From: Neocallimastix lanati (nom. inval.)
Taxonomy: Eukaryota; Neocallimastigomycota; Neocallimastigomycetes; Neocallimastigales; Neocallimastigaceae
Length of the DNA: 32,500 nucleotides
Direction of reading: 5' to 3'
Assembly (NCBI GenBank): GCA_016946835.1
Contig: JACVTC010000138.1
Coordinates: forward strand, 450,001-482,500
A program made the translations under genes and the position numbers. Shown in pieces: positions 21,965 through 30,935 of the stretch. Position 1 is the stretch's first letter. Each line of letters opens with the position of its first letter. The notes under the pieces were generated by a model, which made no database searches, was not told where the DNA came from, and worked only from the letters and a program-made list of their open reading frames with translations.

Positions 21965-22029
21965 ATAAAAAAAAAAAAAAAAAAAAGGTTAAACATAAAT
22001 TATTTAATAATTAAAATAAAAAAAAAAAA
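21965..22029. repeat. Minisatellite, middle block (one copy)
   Basis: One GGTTAAACATAAATTATTTA unit and A-runs between the older LTR and the SINE-like insert. Confidence 0.8.
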
Positions 22030-22043
22030 AAAAAAAAAAGGTT

Positions 22044-22532
22044 TTTTTTTATTTTAATTTTTTTTTATTTTTAGACTATCCCTTGTAAGTCTTGATCATA
22101 TCATCCCAGCCACAACAGACAACTAATATCAGACAAACTTTATAGCGGGTGTATCAGGATACAACAAAGTGCTCCCATGCCATACCATTTCGGCGTCGAC
22201 GCTCTCAGTCACGGATTACAGAACCACAAGATTTGGAGATGATGGATACGGCAAGCCACAAGCACATATACTATAACATTATTATTTATTTACTACATTA
22301 CCTTTCTCCAAATTAGGAAATCTATCCTAACACGTGAGGATCACGCCGATATATTAACTAATGAGGATTTACAATACGCAGGAATCACCCCGCTTCAGGC
22401 AATGTATACGTACAACTGAGAAGCACGATCATAGTGTAGACGATGACTTGTTCGATTTAGGGTTAGGCTGTCAAATGGATTATAATGGGTGGTAAGGTGG
22501 AATTGAACTCCGGACTATTGACCTCAGGGTAT
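22044..22532 (-). mobile_element. SINE-like or truncated LINE retroposon with A-rich tail and target duplication
   Basis: 22073-22530 has near-balanced base composition, unlike everything around it. On the minus strand it starts near 22532, has a Pol III B-box-like GGAGTTCAATTCC at 22511-22499, no clear A box, many stops in all frames, and ends in an A-rich tail (T-rich 22044-22072 on the plus strand). A10-GGTT occurs at 22533-22546 and again at 22030-22043, as expected for a target-site duplication of about 14 bp made by target-primed reverse transcription, although it lies in the minisatellite, whose units share this string. Family unknown. Confidence 0.55.
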
Positions 22533-22575
22533 AAAAAAAAAAGGTTAAACATAAATTATTTAATAATTAAAATAT
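22533..22575. repeat. Minisatellite, right block (one copy)
   Basis: Last GGTTAAACATAAATTATTTA unit. It marks the far edge of the original array. Confidence 0.8.
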
Positions 22576-23684
22576 AAAAAATAATAAAACATTTTACAGT
22601 GCTTTTTTTTTTTTTTTTTTTTTTTTTTATAGAGAACTTTAATATGAATTTTTGAATTAAAATTTTATAATAAAAAAGTGATAAAAATATTTTAAACAAA
22701 AATAAATACATATTGAATAAATTTTGTTAATGAAAAATATATTTATCTTATATTAATTATTTATTATTATAATTATCCTAAAGTTATATTTTTATTTATT
22801 ATTAAAGTTTTATATTTATCGTTTTTCAAGCTATAAATTTTTGCATATATATATATATATTTTTTTTTTTTTGAATTTTATATTTATTACTGTAGTATAA
22901 CTAAAATATAAAAATATATAAAAATATTATATATTATAATATTTTTATATCAAAAACAAAATATTGTTCATAAAAACAATTTACATAATTTTATTTTATT
23001 TTTTTTTTTTTTTAATTTCATTTAAAATAGATATGAATTAATTTTATTATAATTATAATGTAAAAAAAATTTTTTTTTTTTCAATTAAAATTTATTATCA
23101 AATTTAATAATATTAAAAAATTATTATTAATAATTATAACTAATAATTAGCAATTGTTTAATAATTAAAATAATGTGATATTTTTATTGGTAAAAGGATT
23201 CATATATTAATTATTAAATTGATTTATTTATTTTTATTCTCAAATTCAATAAATATATATAAGTAAAAAGTAAAAAAAAATTTCTACCACTTTCATTTAC
23301 TAAAAGAATAACTATTTCAATTTTTATCTGATACTTTTTTTCAATTTAATAATAGAGTAATAATAACTAATTTGGATAAATTAAGTATCTAACCAATAGA
23401 CTACTTTATGGTAGTTACATTCTTATAACATTAATAAATTATAGATTGTTTTCAAATAGGAATTTTTACAAAGATATCTCTATTTAATATTAATAACCTA
23501 AATTGATTATTCAAATTAATAATTTTTTCTTTTTTTATTTATTTTCTTTATTTCTTAATAAAAAAATGTTTTAAAATATACTAAAATTTTTAAAAAAAAT
23601 TTTTTTTTTTTTTTTTTACATTAATATTAATATTAAAAAAAAATTATTTTCTTGTTGAAAGAAATAATAATAAAAAATATACAT
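22576..23684. other. A+T-rich region without recognised features
   Basis: Homopolymers (T-run near 22603-22629) and unstructured A+T sequence. I see no coding frame or terminal repeats. Confidence 0.55.
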
Positions 23685-23754
23685 CACCTGTAGGATTCTA
23701 ACCTACATTCCCACTGGGAAATGGCTTAGTAGGCTACACCACGTTAACCCCACT
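23685..23754 (-). other. tRNA-like sequence with Pol III boxes (pseudo-tRNA or SINE head)
   Basis: The minus strand carries a perfect T arm, GTAGG-TTAGAAT-CCTAC, with a B-box-like GGTTAGAATCC. An A-box-like TAACGTGGTGTAG lies 43 nt upstream, the right spacing for a tRNA. However, the acceptor ends do not pair and the anticodon region folds as a 7-bp stem with a 4-nt loop, so it is not a working tRNA. Confidence 0.4.
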
Positions 23755-24120
23755 TATTTATTGACAAGGAGCATCATATTACTAAAAAATGAACATATAA
23801 TAAATTTATTATTATACTTATTAATTATGATGTTGTTGAAAATATAACAGAATTTCAATTTCAATGTCAATTTTAGTTATATAAATTTCAAATAATAGTA
23901 TTATTATTTATTATTAATAAATAATAATAATTAATAATAATTAATAATAATTAATGAATTAATATAGACTCTAAGAACTTTCGTGTTATTTTCTGCTGGA
24001 TGAATAAAAATAATCCTATCCTTGACAAATTTTAACGTTTTTCATTGAACTTATGAAGGATAGATTAAGTGAGGTAGATGCCATTTTTTTAAATTGCCAT
24101 TATAGGCGTTTATACATATT

Positions 24121-24152
<32 letters not shown>

Positions 24153-24239
24153 GAATGGTAAAGTTACTGATTACAATAATGAATTCTGTAGGCTTACTGA
24201 TAAAACAAACTGAAATGAATTTACCTTTACCTTGATTGA

Positions 24240-24365
24240 TGCTTATATTAAAGGGTTGTATCCATTTATCTCTTGAAGAAAGAGAAAGAAGAATTAAGGA
24301 GGGGCTTTGCCTATATTGTGAGCAATAAGATCATAAATTAAAAAACTGTTCAAAAAAAATCAAAT
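24240..24365 (+). pseudogene. Gag C-terminal fragment with broken zinc knuckle
   Basis: Reads LEERERRIKEGLCLYCEQ, stop, DHKLKNCSKK. The CCHC spacing (C-x2-C-x4-H-x4-C) is kept but a stop replaces the residue normally Gly/Pro. Confidence 0.8.
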
Positions 24366-24429
24366 AAATTTAACTCCTCCTGATATGGCTTGATCTAATT
24401 CATCTATGAGATTTAACAAAAGATTGTAT

Positions 24430-24730
24430 TATTAAGTGCTCTTTTAGTTAGCACAATAAATAAAATAGATTTAGGTTCCGACTTGAATCTTATGGATACT
24501 AACTTTGCTAAAATTAACTATTTTAAAATTTTATATAACAATTTAGAAGCTGGTAAACATTATTGGTATTGCTGGAGGTAAAGGCATGGTCAGTAAAACT
24601 ATGCCATTCCTATTTAATGTTAGTTATCTTCAGGTTTTAATCGAATTCTTTGTGATTACTTTAAACGATAAATTTGAGTGCTTTGTTGGTTCCATATTCC
24701 ATAAGGAAAACAAACCATCAATGGTTTTCA
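24430..24730 (+). pseudogene. Retropepsin-like protease fragment
   Basis: ALLVSTINKIDLGSDLNLMD resembles the gypsy protease active site (…IDSGSDLNLM…), with the catalytic Ser-Gly pair altered to Leu-Gly. A further frame at 24586-24740 (MPFLFNVSYLQVLIEFFV) fits the protease body. Confidence 0.65.
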
Positions 24731-24745
24731 ATAATAATATTTTAG

Positions 24746-24781
<36 letters not shown>

Positions 24782-24999
24782 GATAATAATAACAATGTTT
24801 CGGATTCTTTATTAATTGAATCCAATTCTTCAACCTCAGTTAATTTTGTTCCTGCTTCTTCTTATTCTTCTTCTTCTTCTATCAGTTCTACTTCACTTCC
24901 TCTTACTCCGGTAACTGACCTCCATCTTTTCAAAATTAGCCTACTCCAGTTCATACATTCCTAATAATTCTTTAAATGGTAATTCGTCTGCTTTTCTTA

Positions 25000-25093
25000 C
25001 ATTATTGATTATGTTTTTGATCTTAAGCCTAATTCTAAGTTATATTATAATGAAATCTACCCTTTTTACTCTTCCTGAAGAAATATAAGGATA
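25000..25093 (+). pseudogene. Reverse transcriptase N-terminal fragment
   Basis: DYVFDLKPNSKLYYNEIYPF, then a frameshift into TLPEEI, is the Ty3/gypsy RT opening (H-D-Y-x-I-x-L-x-P ... Y-P-L-S-x-x-E). The catalytic palm is absent. Confidence 0.75.
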
Positions 25094-25378
25094 TTAAAAA
25101 AAATAAAAATAAAAAAATAAAAATAAAAAAATAAAAATAAAAAAATAAAAATAAAAAAATAAAAATAAAAAAATAAAAATAAAAAAATAAAAATAAAAAA
25201 ATAAAAATAAAAAAATAAAAATAAAAAAATAAAAATAAAAAAATAAAAATAAAAAAATAAAAATAAAAAAATAAAAATAAAAAAATAAAAATAAAAAAAT
25301 AAAAATAAAAAAATAAAAATAAAAAAATAAAAATAAAAAAATAAAAATAAAAAAATAAAAATAAAAAAATAAAAATAT
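25094..25378. repeat. 14-bp satellite (AAAAAAATAAAAAT)n
   Basis: About 20 regular copies alternating runs of 7 and 5 A. It lies exactly where RT core and RNase H would be expected in the gypsy relic. Confidence 0.9.
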
Positions 25379-25384
25379 ATTCAT

Positions 25385-25749
25385 TCTTGTAATGTTTGCT
25401 ACTCTTTCAAAGGTTCTTATGGTTTACTTAAAATCTTTACCTATTGGTAATAATCTTTTGGAATCAATTTCATTGGAATTTATTTAAGACTTTCCCCTCT
25501 TCCAACGGAACGACTTGAAGTCTTGTGGTAACTGATCGATTTAAGAAGAAGGCTTATTTTGTACCTTTCGAATTAAGTTCTTTCTGCTGAGGTTTGTGCT
25601 AAACAATTTTTTAATTCCATTTTCAAACTTCACGGTCTTCCAAAGGATGTTGTGTCGGTAAGAGGTACTCAGTTTACTTCTAAACTTTGGAATAGAATAT
25701 TTAATTTACTCCATGTTGAACCTTCACTTTTCCTCTGCTCATTATCAGC
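25385..25749 (+). pseudogene. Integrase, zinc-binding end and catalytic core, first part
   Basis: SCNVCYSFKGSYGLLKSLPI matches the CxxC end of the integrase zinc domain and its linker. The SISLEFI block has Glu in place of the first catalytic Asp. HGLPKDVVSV-RGTQFTSKLW has Val in place of the second catalytic Asp. Frameshifts occur between blocks. Confidence 0.82.
25745..25749. repeat. Target-site duplication TCAGC, left copy
   Basis: Matches 26480-26484 exactly and brackets the TG..CA insert. Confidence 0.75.
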
Positions 25750-26479
25750 TGTAAAATGTTCCTTATGGAGCAGATTACAATTACGAAAAAAACAAAAAAC
25801 AACAAAAACAACACTATCAATAATAATACTCTAATGAAATTTATTTTATTAAAAAAATTCTTTTATTAATCTCTTTATTATAAAAATTCTTTTTATTAGT
25901 TATTAACTGCAAAATAGTTAATAACAACTACATTTTTTTTAATAGAATAATTTTACATGCATTTATATTTTTTCTTAATTATATTATAATACACTATTTC
26001 TATTTATTTAAACATATATTCAATATAAAATAAACAAAAACCAATCTAAAATTAAATAAAGTTATAAAAAAACTAAAACTAATTCAATAAGCTTTTTATT
26101 CAATTTGTTTTGACTCAAATTGAATAAGTTCTTATTTATTATTTATTTATTATTCTTTTATTATTAATACTATTAATTATATATTACTATTTAATTTTTA
26201 TGATTATTAAACTAAACTAAAATTAAACTTAACTAAAATTAAATTAAACTAAAATTATTAAAATATTTTATTACTAAATTTTAGGTTATTTAAAAATTAA
26301 TTTTATATTTTTAAATTTATATATTATATAAAATATAAATTTATTATTAATTTTCATAAATCAATTAATTTCATAATTTAATGCATTAGCATTATTTTGT
26401 AAACGTGAATTACATTAAATAATTTAATGTACAAAACAAATTTAATTAATGTACTAAAGATATTGATCATATCTTTACA
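25750..26479. mobile_element. Solo LTR (or LTR-like element), 730 bp, inside the integrase pseudogene
   Basis: Begins TGTAAA and ends TTTACA (6-bp terminal inverted repeats with TG..CA), flanked by 5-bp TCAGC duplications. Removing it rejoins the integrase sequence SAHYQ|QTNGLSE. It holds a 12-bp-arm hairpin, TTATTCAATTTG ... CAAATTGAATAA, at about 26097-26128. No coding frame. Confidence 0.8.
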
Positions 26480-26735
26480 TCAGCAAACCAATGGACTATC
26501 GGAAAAGGATAAATGCAATACTTGAATAATACTTAAGATATTACATCATTAACCAACAAAATAATTAGATGGAAAATTTATCCCTTGCAGAATTTACTTA
26601 TGATAACACAATCCAGGAATCTACAAATGCTACTCCTTTCTTTCTTAATTATGGATTTAATCCTAAATTTGTTCTTTCTACTCCAGATTGTTACTCTTGT
26701 TCCTCGTACTGAAATTATCATTAAAGACACAAAAA
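26480..26735 (+). pseudogene. Integrase catalytic core, second part
   Basis: QQTNGLSE (holding the third catalytic residue, Glu) is followed, with frameshifts, by NLSLAEFTYDNTIQESTNA and then TPFFLNYGFNPKF. This is the standard gypsy integrase C-terminal core. Confidence 0.85.
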
Positions 26736-26815
26736 GAATTAAGAAATATACTTTAACGAAAATCTTCAAGAAAAAAAATTATCATAATGATATACATATG
26801 ATTTATATATCATTT

Positions 26816-27236
26816 TAGAGAAAAATCTTTTAATTCCTAATTGTATAATTAATACAAAGTTACAGAATAATATTTATATATTATTAATTTATGTTTATTA
26901 AAATCCATTATGTTTTTTTCTTAAATAATTAATTATAAAATTTATATTAAATAATTCAATACTAATATTATTTTTACCCATAAAAAGAAAATTTAATAAG
27001 CTATAATTACTAAACCACAATAACCAATTTCTGTAAAGTTGATATAATTATCTTTACATTATATTGTTATTTTATCATTAATAAATTAGGATAAATATTT
27101 TTGCATTTTATAAATATTTTAAATAATGTATAAATGCATTAGATGTCGTTTTAAGTAATTATTAAATTAAATTTTATATTTAAAAATCTTAATTATATTA
27201 GCTAATATTAAAATAAATATAAATTCTTATTATATT
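26816..27236. other. A+T-rich spacer
   Basis: No gene, no clear terminal repeats. It may hold the degraded 3' end of the gypsy relic. Confidence 0.5.
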
Positions 27237-27644
27237 TGTTAAGAATCAGGAATTTGTGGTTTATTGTTATATCAATTTTATTAATATGTTTTATAATAAA
27301 GAGTTTATTCAAATTTAATTATTCTAAATGAAATGCTTTTATTTTAATACATTGTGGCTTATACATTATTTATTATATTACAATAAGCTTCAAATGTATT
27401 GAAGCATATTGTAATATAATAAATATTCTAGTCATTTAAACTTATTAATAACTATTATAAATTGTTTCATAATTGATTAAGATTCAATGTTTCAGTTAAT
27501 TTTCTTTTGAAGGTTAATTTTTGTTAATTTTCACTATTTTATTCATTTCCAAGATAAATATTATTTTTAAATAATCAGCACAAAGATCAGTTAAGCAGCT
27601 TTCCTTTTAATATTTTAAGTTCTTTTTTTTTTTATTTTGCCTAC
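27237..27644 (-). repeat. 3' LTR of the minus-strand relic
   Basis: About 408 bp. Plus strand TGTTAAGAATCAGGAATTTG ..., similar to 28553 onward (TATTAAAAATCAGAAATTTA ...) for roughly 180 bp, including AATACATTGTGGCTTATACA in both. Confidence 0.7.
27367..27425. repeat. Long hairpin, 27-bp arms with 5-nt loop
   Basis: Arms 27367-27393 and 27399-27425 pair with a single mismatch around loop ATGTA (centre AAGCTTCAA/TTGAAGCAT). It lies within the relic LTR and is not symmetrical in the other LTR copy. Confidence 0.85.
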
Positions 27645-27656
27645 TTCCCCCTAAAA
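27645..27656 (-). promoter_or_regulatory. Polypurine tract of the relic
   Basis: TTTTAGGGGGAA on the minus strand, nearly the same as the TTTAGGGGGGAA of the young element, next to the LTR edge. Confidence 0.6.
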
Positions 27657-28447
27657 TTCAAATTTAATCAATAAGTATAATTTGTAGATGGATAAACATC
27701 ATTTATTTATATATATCTCTCATGGTTATATTTATTATTTTATTACACCTTTCATCATGAAGGTTTGCATTAGGATTATATTGAATTAGTTATTATCTAA
27801 AACCATTTCATGCTAGGTTTAATAATACTATTATTGTTAGAATGTACCCCAGGAATTACCATTCTATTATATTTCCCTTGAATATTTGGGATATTATATT
27901 TTAATTATTTTATATGATCTCTGATGTATAGTTTCTTTTATTAGTATAGTTTATATTTATTTATACGCATTTTGATATGTATAAATACACGTTAAAATAA
28001 CTATACTTTAAATAAGGTGTTTTGTTCATTAAAAAGAATCATTAACTAATATATAATTGCTTAAATCTTCTTAATATATATTATTAAATTGTATTTTGTA
28101 TATTCATAGGGCGGAAATAGTCTTTCACATAGTAGATTCCTTCATGTAAAGATATATTATATTACTAATAGCCAAGAGTTTATTTGTTAAAATATCAAAT
28201 TATAATTTCAATTTTAAGAGTCTCTAGTATTGAAGATATAATTTTCTTTAATATACGCTTAAGCGTGTTTTTCCCTATTAAATTAAAATTTTTTATATTT
28301 TTGAGGTTTTATTTAACTTGTAGTAACTTCCTTTTATTAACTATTTTATATTTTATGCGTTTCTTCAATTTTGCAATCAGTTTTTTTTAGTTTTCCTAAA
28401 ATTGACATAATGAATAATGAGTAGCTTTTATCACAATTTAAAATTCA

Positions 28448-28478
<31 letters not shown>

Positions 28479-28530
28479 TGGCATGATATTGTTTCTGGCA
28501 AAAGATTTTTTTTGCTAAGAATCTTTTTAA

Positions 28531-28552
28531 GAGTTAGATGACACTCTTATTC
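28531..28552 (-). promoter_or_regulatory. Primer-binding site of the relic, tRNA-Lys(CUU) anticodon-arm type
   Basis: The minus strand reads GAATAAGAGTGTCATCTAAC and TC right after the LTR end. It agrees with the young element's GATTAAGAGTCTCATTTGAC, TC at 18 of 22 positions although the LTRs themselves differ. Confidence 0.6.
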
Positions 28553-28740
28553 TATTAAAAATCAGAAATTTATGGTTTATAATTATGTCAATTTTATTAA
28601 TATATTTTATAATAAAGAGTTAAACTCAAAATTTAATTATTCTAAATTAAATACTTTTATATTAATACATTGTGGCTTATACATTATTTATATTACAAAA
28701 TTTTCAATACATTTGAAGCTTATTTTTTTATACATTTCAC
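28553..28740 (-). repeat. 5' LTR of the minus-strand relic (recognisable part)
   Basis: Aligns with 27237-27420. Beyond 28740 similarity is lost. Confidence 0.65.
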
Positions 28741-29173
28741 AATATTATATACTCTATTTTTATTATTAATATTTTATTAATATCAGTTTTATTTAATATT
28801 ATTGATAAACAACTTATAATAAAGTATAAAAGAGTAATGAATATATTATCTTTTATGTTCTTTGTAACGTTATTGTGTGTATGTATATTTCATAATAATT
28901 ATATATTAATATTTGATACTTACTCTTATTAAATATATATTATTATAATCCCTTCAAAAGGAAATTATTAAATATAATATATTTTAAATATTAAGTGTTA
29001 AATATTTTTTTTTATTACATACAATTATCTTTTTCTTAGTTAATTATTATAGAATTATTGATATAAAATTCGACATATTGACCTAGTAACATTTAAGATT
29101 ATAAAACTTCCTTTCTTTATTTTTTGACAATATTATTAGATATAAATTTAGAAAATGAGGAAGGTTACAATAT

Positions 29174-29272
29174 ATTAAAGATGACTTTTATAGAAAAGAT
29201 GAGAGTTTACTGGGCTTCATATATGATTACTTTGAGCATAATAAGGATTATATTCTTTTTGATATAAAAAAA
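29174..29272 (+). pseudogene. Short coding-like remnant
   Basis: Frame IKDDFYRKDESLLGFIYDYF followed by EHNKDYILFDIK. Rich in Asp/Tyr/Lys, unlike chance A+T frames here; upstream the frame is closed by stops. Possibly a transposon ORF scrap; family not recognised. Confidence 0.25.
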
Positions 29273-29906
29273 ATAATAATAATAAAATATAAAATAAAAT
29301 AAAAAATAACTATTAAAGAAATATTAAACATTAATTAATAATAATAATATATTATTTTATAAAAAAATAAATAATTTAAAAATTGTTTATTTAATAATAC
29401 GTTAAGATTTACAATGACATCCAAGAAATTTAATAATCAATATCATTTTAGACTATTTTTTTAACTGTTATTGTATATGCATATATATATTTTTTATTTT
29501 TAGGTGTTTTTAAAAATTTTTTAATAATTTAAATTAATAAATTTTTATTTATAAAGTTAAATTATAAATTTTATTATAAATTTAACTTTTGTATATTATT
29601 TTATATTATTAATATATATAATGTATATGTATAATAATTTATTTTTACTTTATTATAAAGTAAAAAAATAATATATACATATAATCTTATATATAATCTT
29701 ATATATTTAGAAAGAATGATTAAATGGATATTCCATATTATAGGATAAAAAAAAAAAAAAAAAAATAATACTAATAATAATATAAAATAAATTCTTTTAC
29801 TCATATTTTTAAATGTATTTTTAGATTTTCATTATTACCAAATAAACTATTTAAATATTTTCATTAATATAACAGATTTTTTTTTTTATTATTATATTAT
29901 TTTTGA

Positions 29907-30174
29907 TATATTTATTTATTTTATTTATTTATTTTATTTTATTTATTTTATTTATTTATTTTATTTATTTATTTTATTTATTTATTTTATTTATTTATTT
30001 TATTTATTTATTTTATTTATTTATTTTATTTATTTATTTTATTTATTTTATTTATTTATTTTATTTATTTATTTTATTTATTTATTTTATTTATTTATTT
30101 TATTTATTTATTTTATTTATTTATTTTATTTATTTATTTTATTTATTTATTTTATTTATTTATTTTATTTATTT
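29907..30174. repeat. 13-bp satellite (TTTTATTTATTTA)n
   Basis: About 20 copies with T-runs of 4, 3, 3 in strict order and one short interruption. The 104-codon frame across it has a 13-residue period and is not a gene. Confidence 0.9.
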
Positions 30175-30923
30175 AATATTTCAAAGAATCTTTACAGCAT
30201 TTATAGAAGTAATGTAGCACATTAATATTAACATTCAAAATATCTAGCTATTTATTGCATTTTCTTGAGGTTATAATCAAAAAAGGATAAACTAAATCTT
30301 TTTTAATTTAAATTAAGGCTATAATATTTGTTATATCTAAAAAAATACTACCATTTTAAAATTTCATAATTATATATGAAGTTTATCATTCTTTATTTGT
30401 TTATTTATTTACTTTAAATAAAATTATATATTAATATTATTTGTGTATAACAAATTATATTAATTACTTAAATGAATGTAATGTATAATTATTATTCTAA
30501 CCTTTAAAAATAATATATAATATTTTTTTTTAAATAAATTATATTATTTAAATAATTAATTAAATAAATATTTTATATTTATTTTAAATAATAATAATAT
30601 TAATAAAAAAAAAAAAAAAAAAAGTAGAGAATTATATTTGTTTACATTATTTTGGTTATTAGACTTGTAAAATTAAAGGTAAATAAGTATTGAAAATAAT
30701 GATAATACAAAAATTTAAATATTGAAAGTTGAATGATCTTTTTTCAAAATTAAAATTATTAAAAAAAAATAGGTTTGTTGATTTTTTTTTTTTTTTTTTT
30801 TTTTTTTTATTATTAATATTATTTTTTTTTAATAATTAAATTTAATAAAAGAAAAACGGAATAAAGGAAAATAAAGAAAAAAGGAAAAAAAAAAAAAAAA
30901 AAAGTAAATTTAAATAAATATAA

Positions 30924-30935
30924 ATGAAAAAATGA
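30924..30935 (+). promoter_or_regulatory. Minimal upstream ORF overlapping the Argonaute start
   Basis: ATGAAAAAATGA: Met-Lys-Lys-stop, with its stop overlapping the Argonaute ATG as ATGA (30932-30935). It could make translation depend on leaky scanning or re-initiation. Confidence 0.5.

Larger units (their letters stand above)
23960..26815 (+). mobile_element. Decayed Ty3/gypsy retrotransposon (gag end, protease, RT start, integrase)
   Basis: Fragments lie in the expected Ty3/gypsy order on the plus strand: zinc knuckle (24308-24350), protease (24466-24495), first part of reverse transcriptase (25007-25085), then integrase (25385-25749 and 26480-26715). Frames change repeatedly and stops interrupt each domain. 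RT core and RNase H are missing. Poly-A/T runs (24125-24152, 24748-24779) have expanded inside the coding remains. No chromodomain was recognised, nor a pair of LTRs. Confidence 0.85.
27237..28960 (-). mobile_element. Decayed copia-like LTR element on the minus strand
   Basis: Read on the minus strand: 5' LTR from about 28960 to 28553, PBS-like sequence 28552-28531, about 870 bp of internal sequence without a long frame, polypurine-like TTTTAGGGGGAA at 27656-27645, 3' LTR 27644-27237 ending TTAACA. The right limit is uncertain because the LTR copies diverge past about 28740. Internal DNA shows no recognisable Gag or Pol, so it is a non-autonomous or heavily deleted copy. Confidence 0.65.
28741..30923. 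other. Intergenic region upstream of the Argonaute gene
   Basis: A+T-rich, with the 13-bp satellite and poly-A/T tracts (about 30606-30623 A, 30782-30808 T, 30885-30903 A). One short frame with coding-like residues (29174-29272) is listed separately. No promoter motif can be named. Confidence 0.5.

Noticed and set aside
22140-22200. Weak likeness to 5S rRNA on the minus strand (ATGGGAG-type words)
   Set aside because: Only short words agree; the order and spacing of 5S domains are not present.
23685-23754. Functional tRNA gene
   Set aside because: Acceptor stem does not pair and the anticodon arm has a 7-bp stem with a 4-nt loop.
25094-25384. 96-codon minus-strand frame of Phe/Tyr/Ile/Leu
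   Set aside because: Translation of the 14-bp satellite; residue period equals the repeat period.
27835-28046. Possible 212-bp solo LTR (TGTTAGAATGTACC ... ATTAAC) with TATAAATA
   Set aside because: The start resembles an LTR, but there is no CA end and no matching target duplication was found; it more likely belongs to the internal part of the relic.
28180-28400. Plus- and minus-strand frames with some charged residues
   Set aside because: Interrupted by stops, no recognised motif, and inside the copia-like relic; not separable from noise.
29903-30217. 104-codon plus-strand frame with hydrophobic repeats
   Set aside because: Translation of the 13-bp TTTTATTTATTTA satellite; no start context or conserved content.
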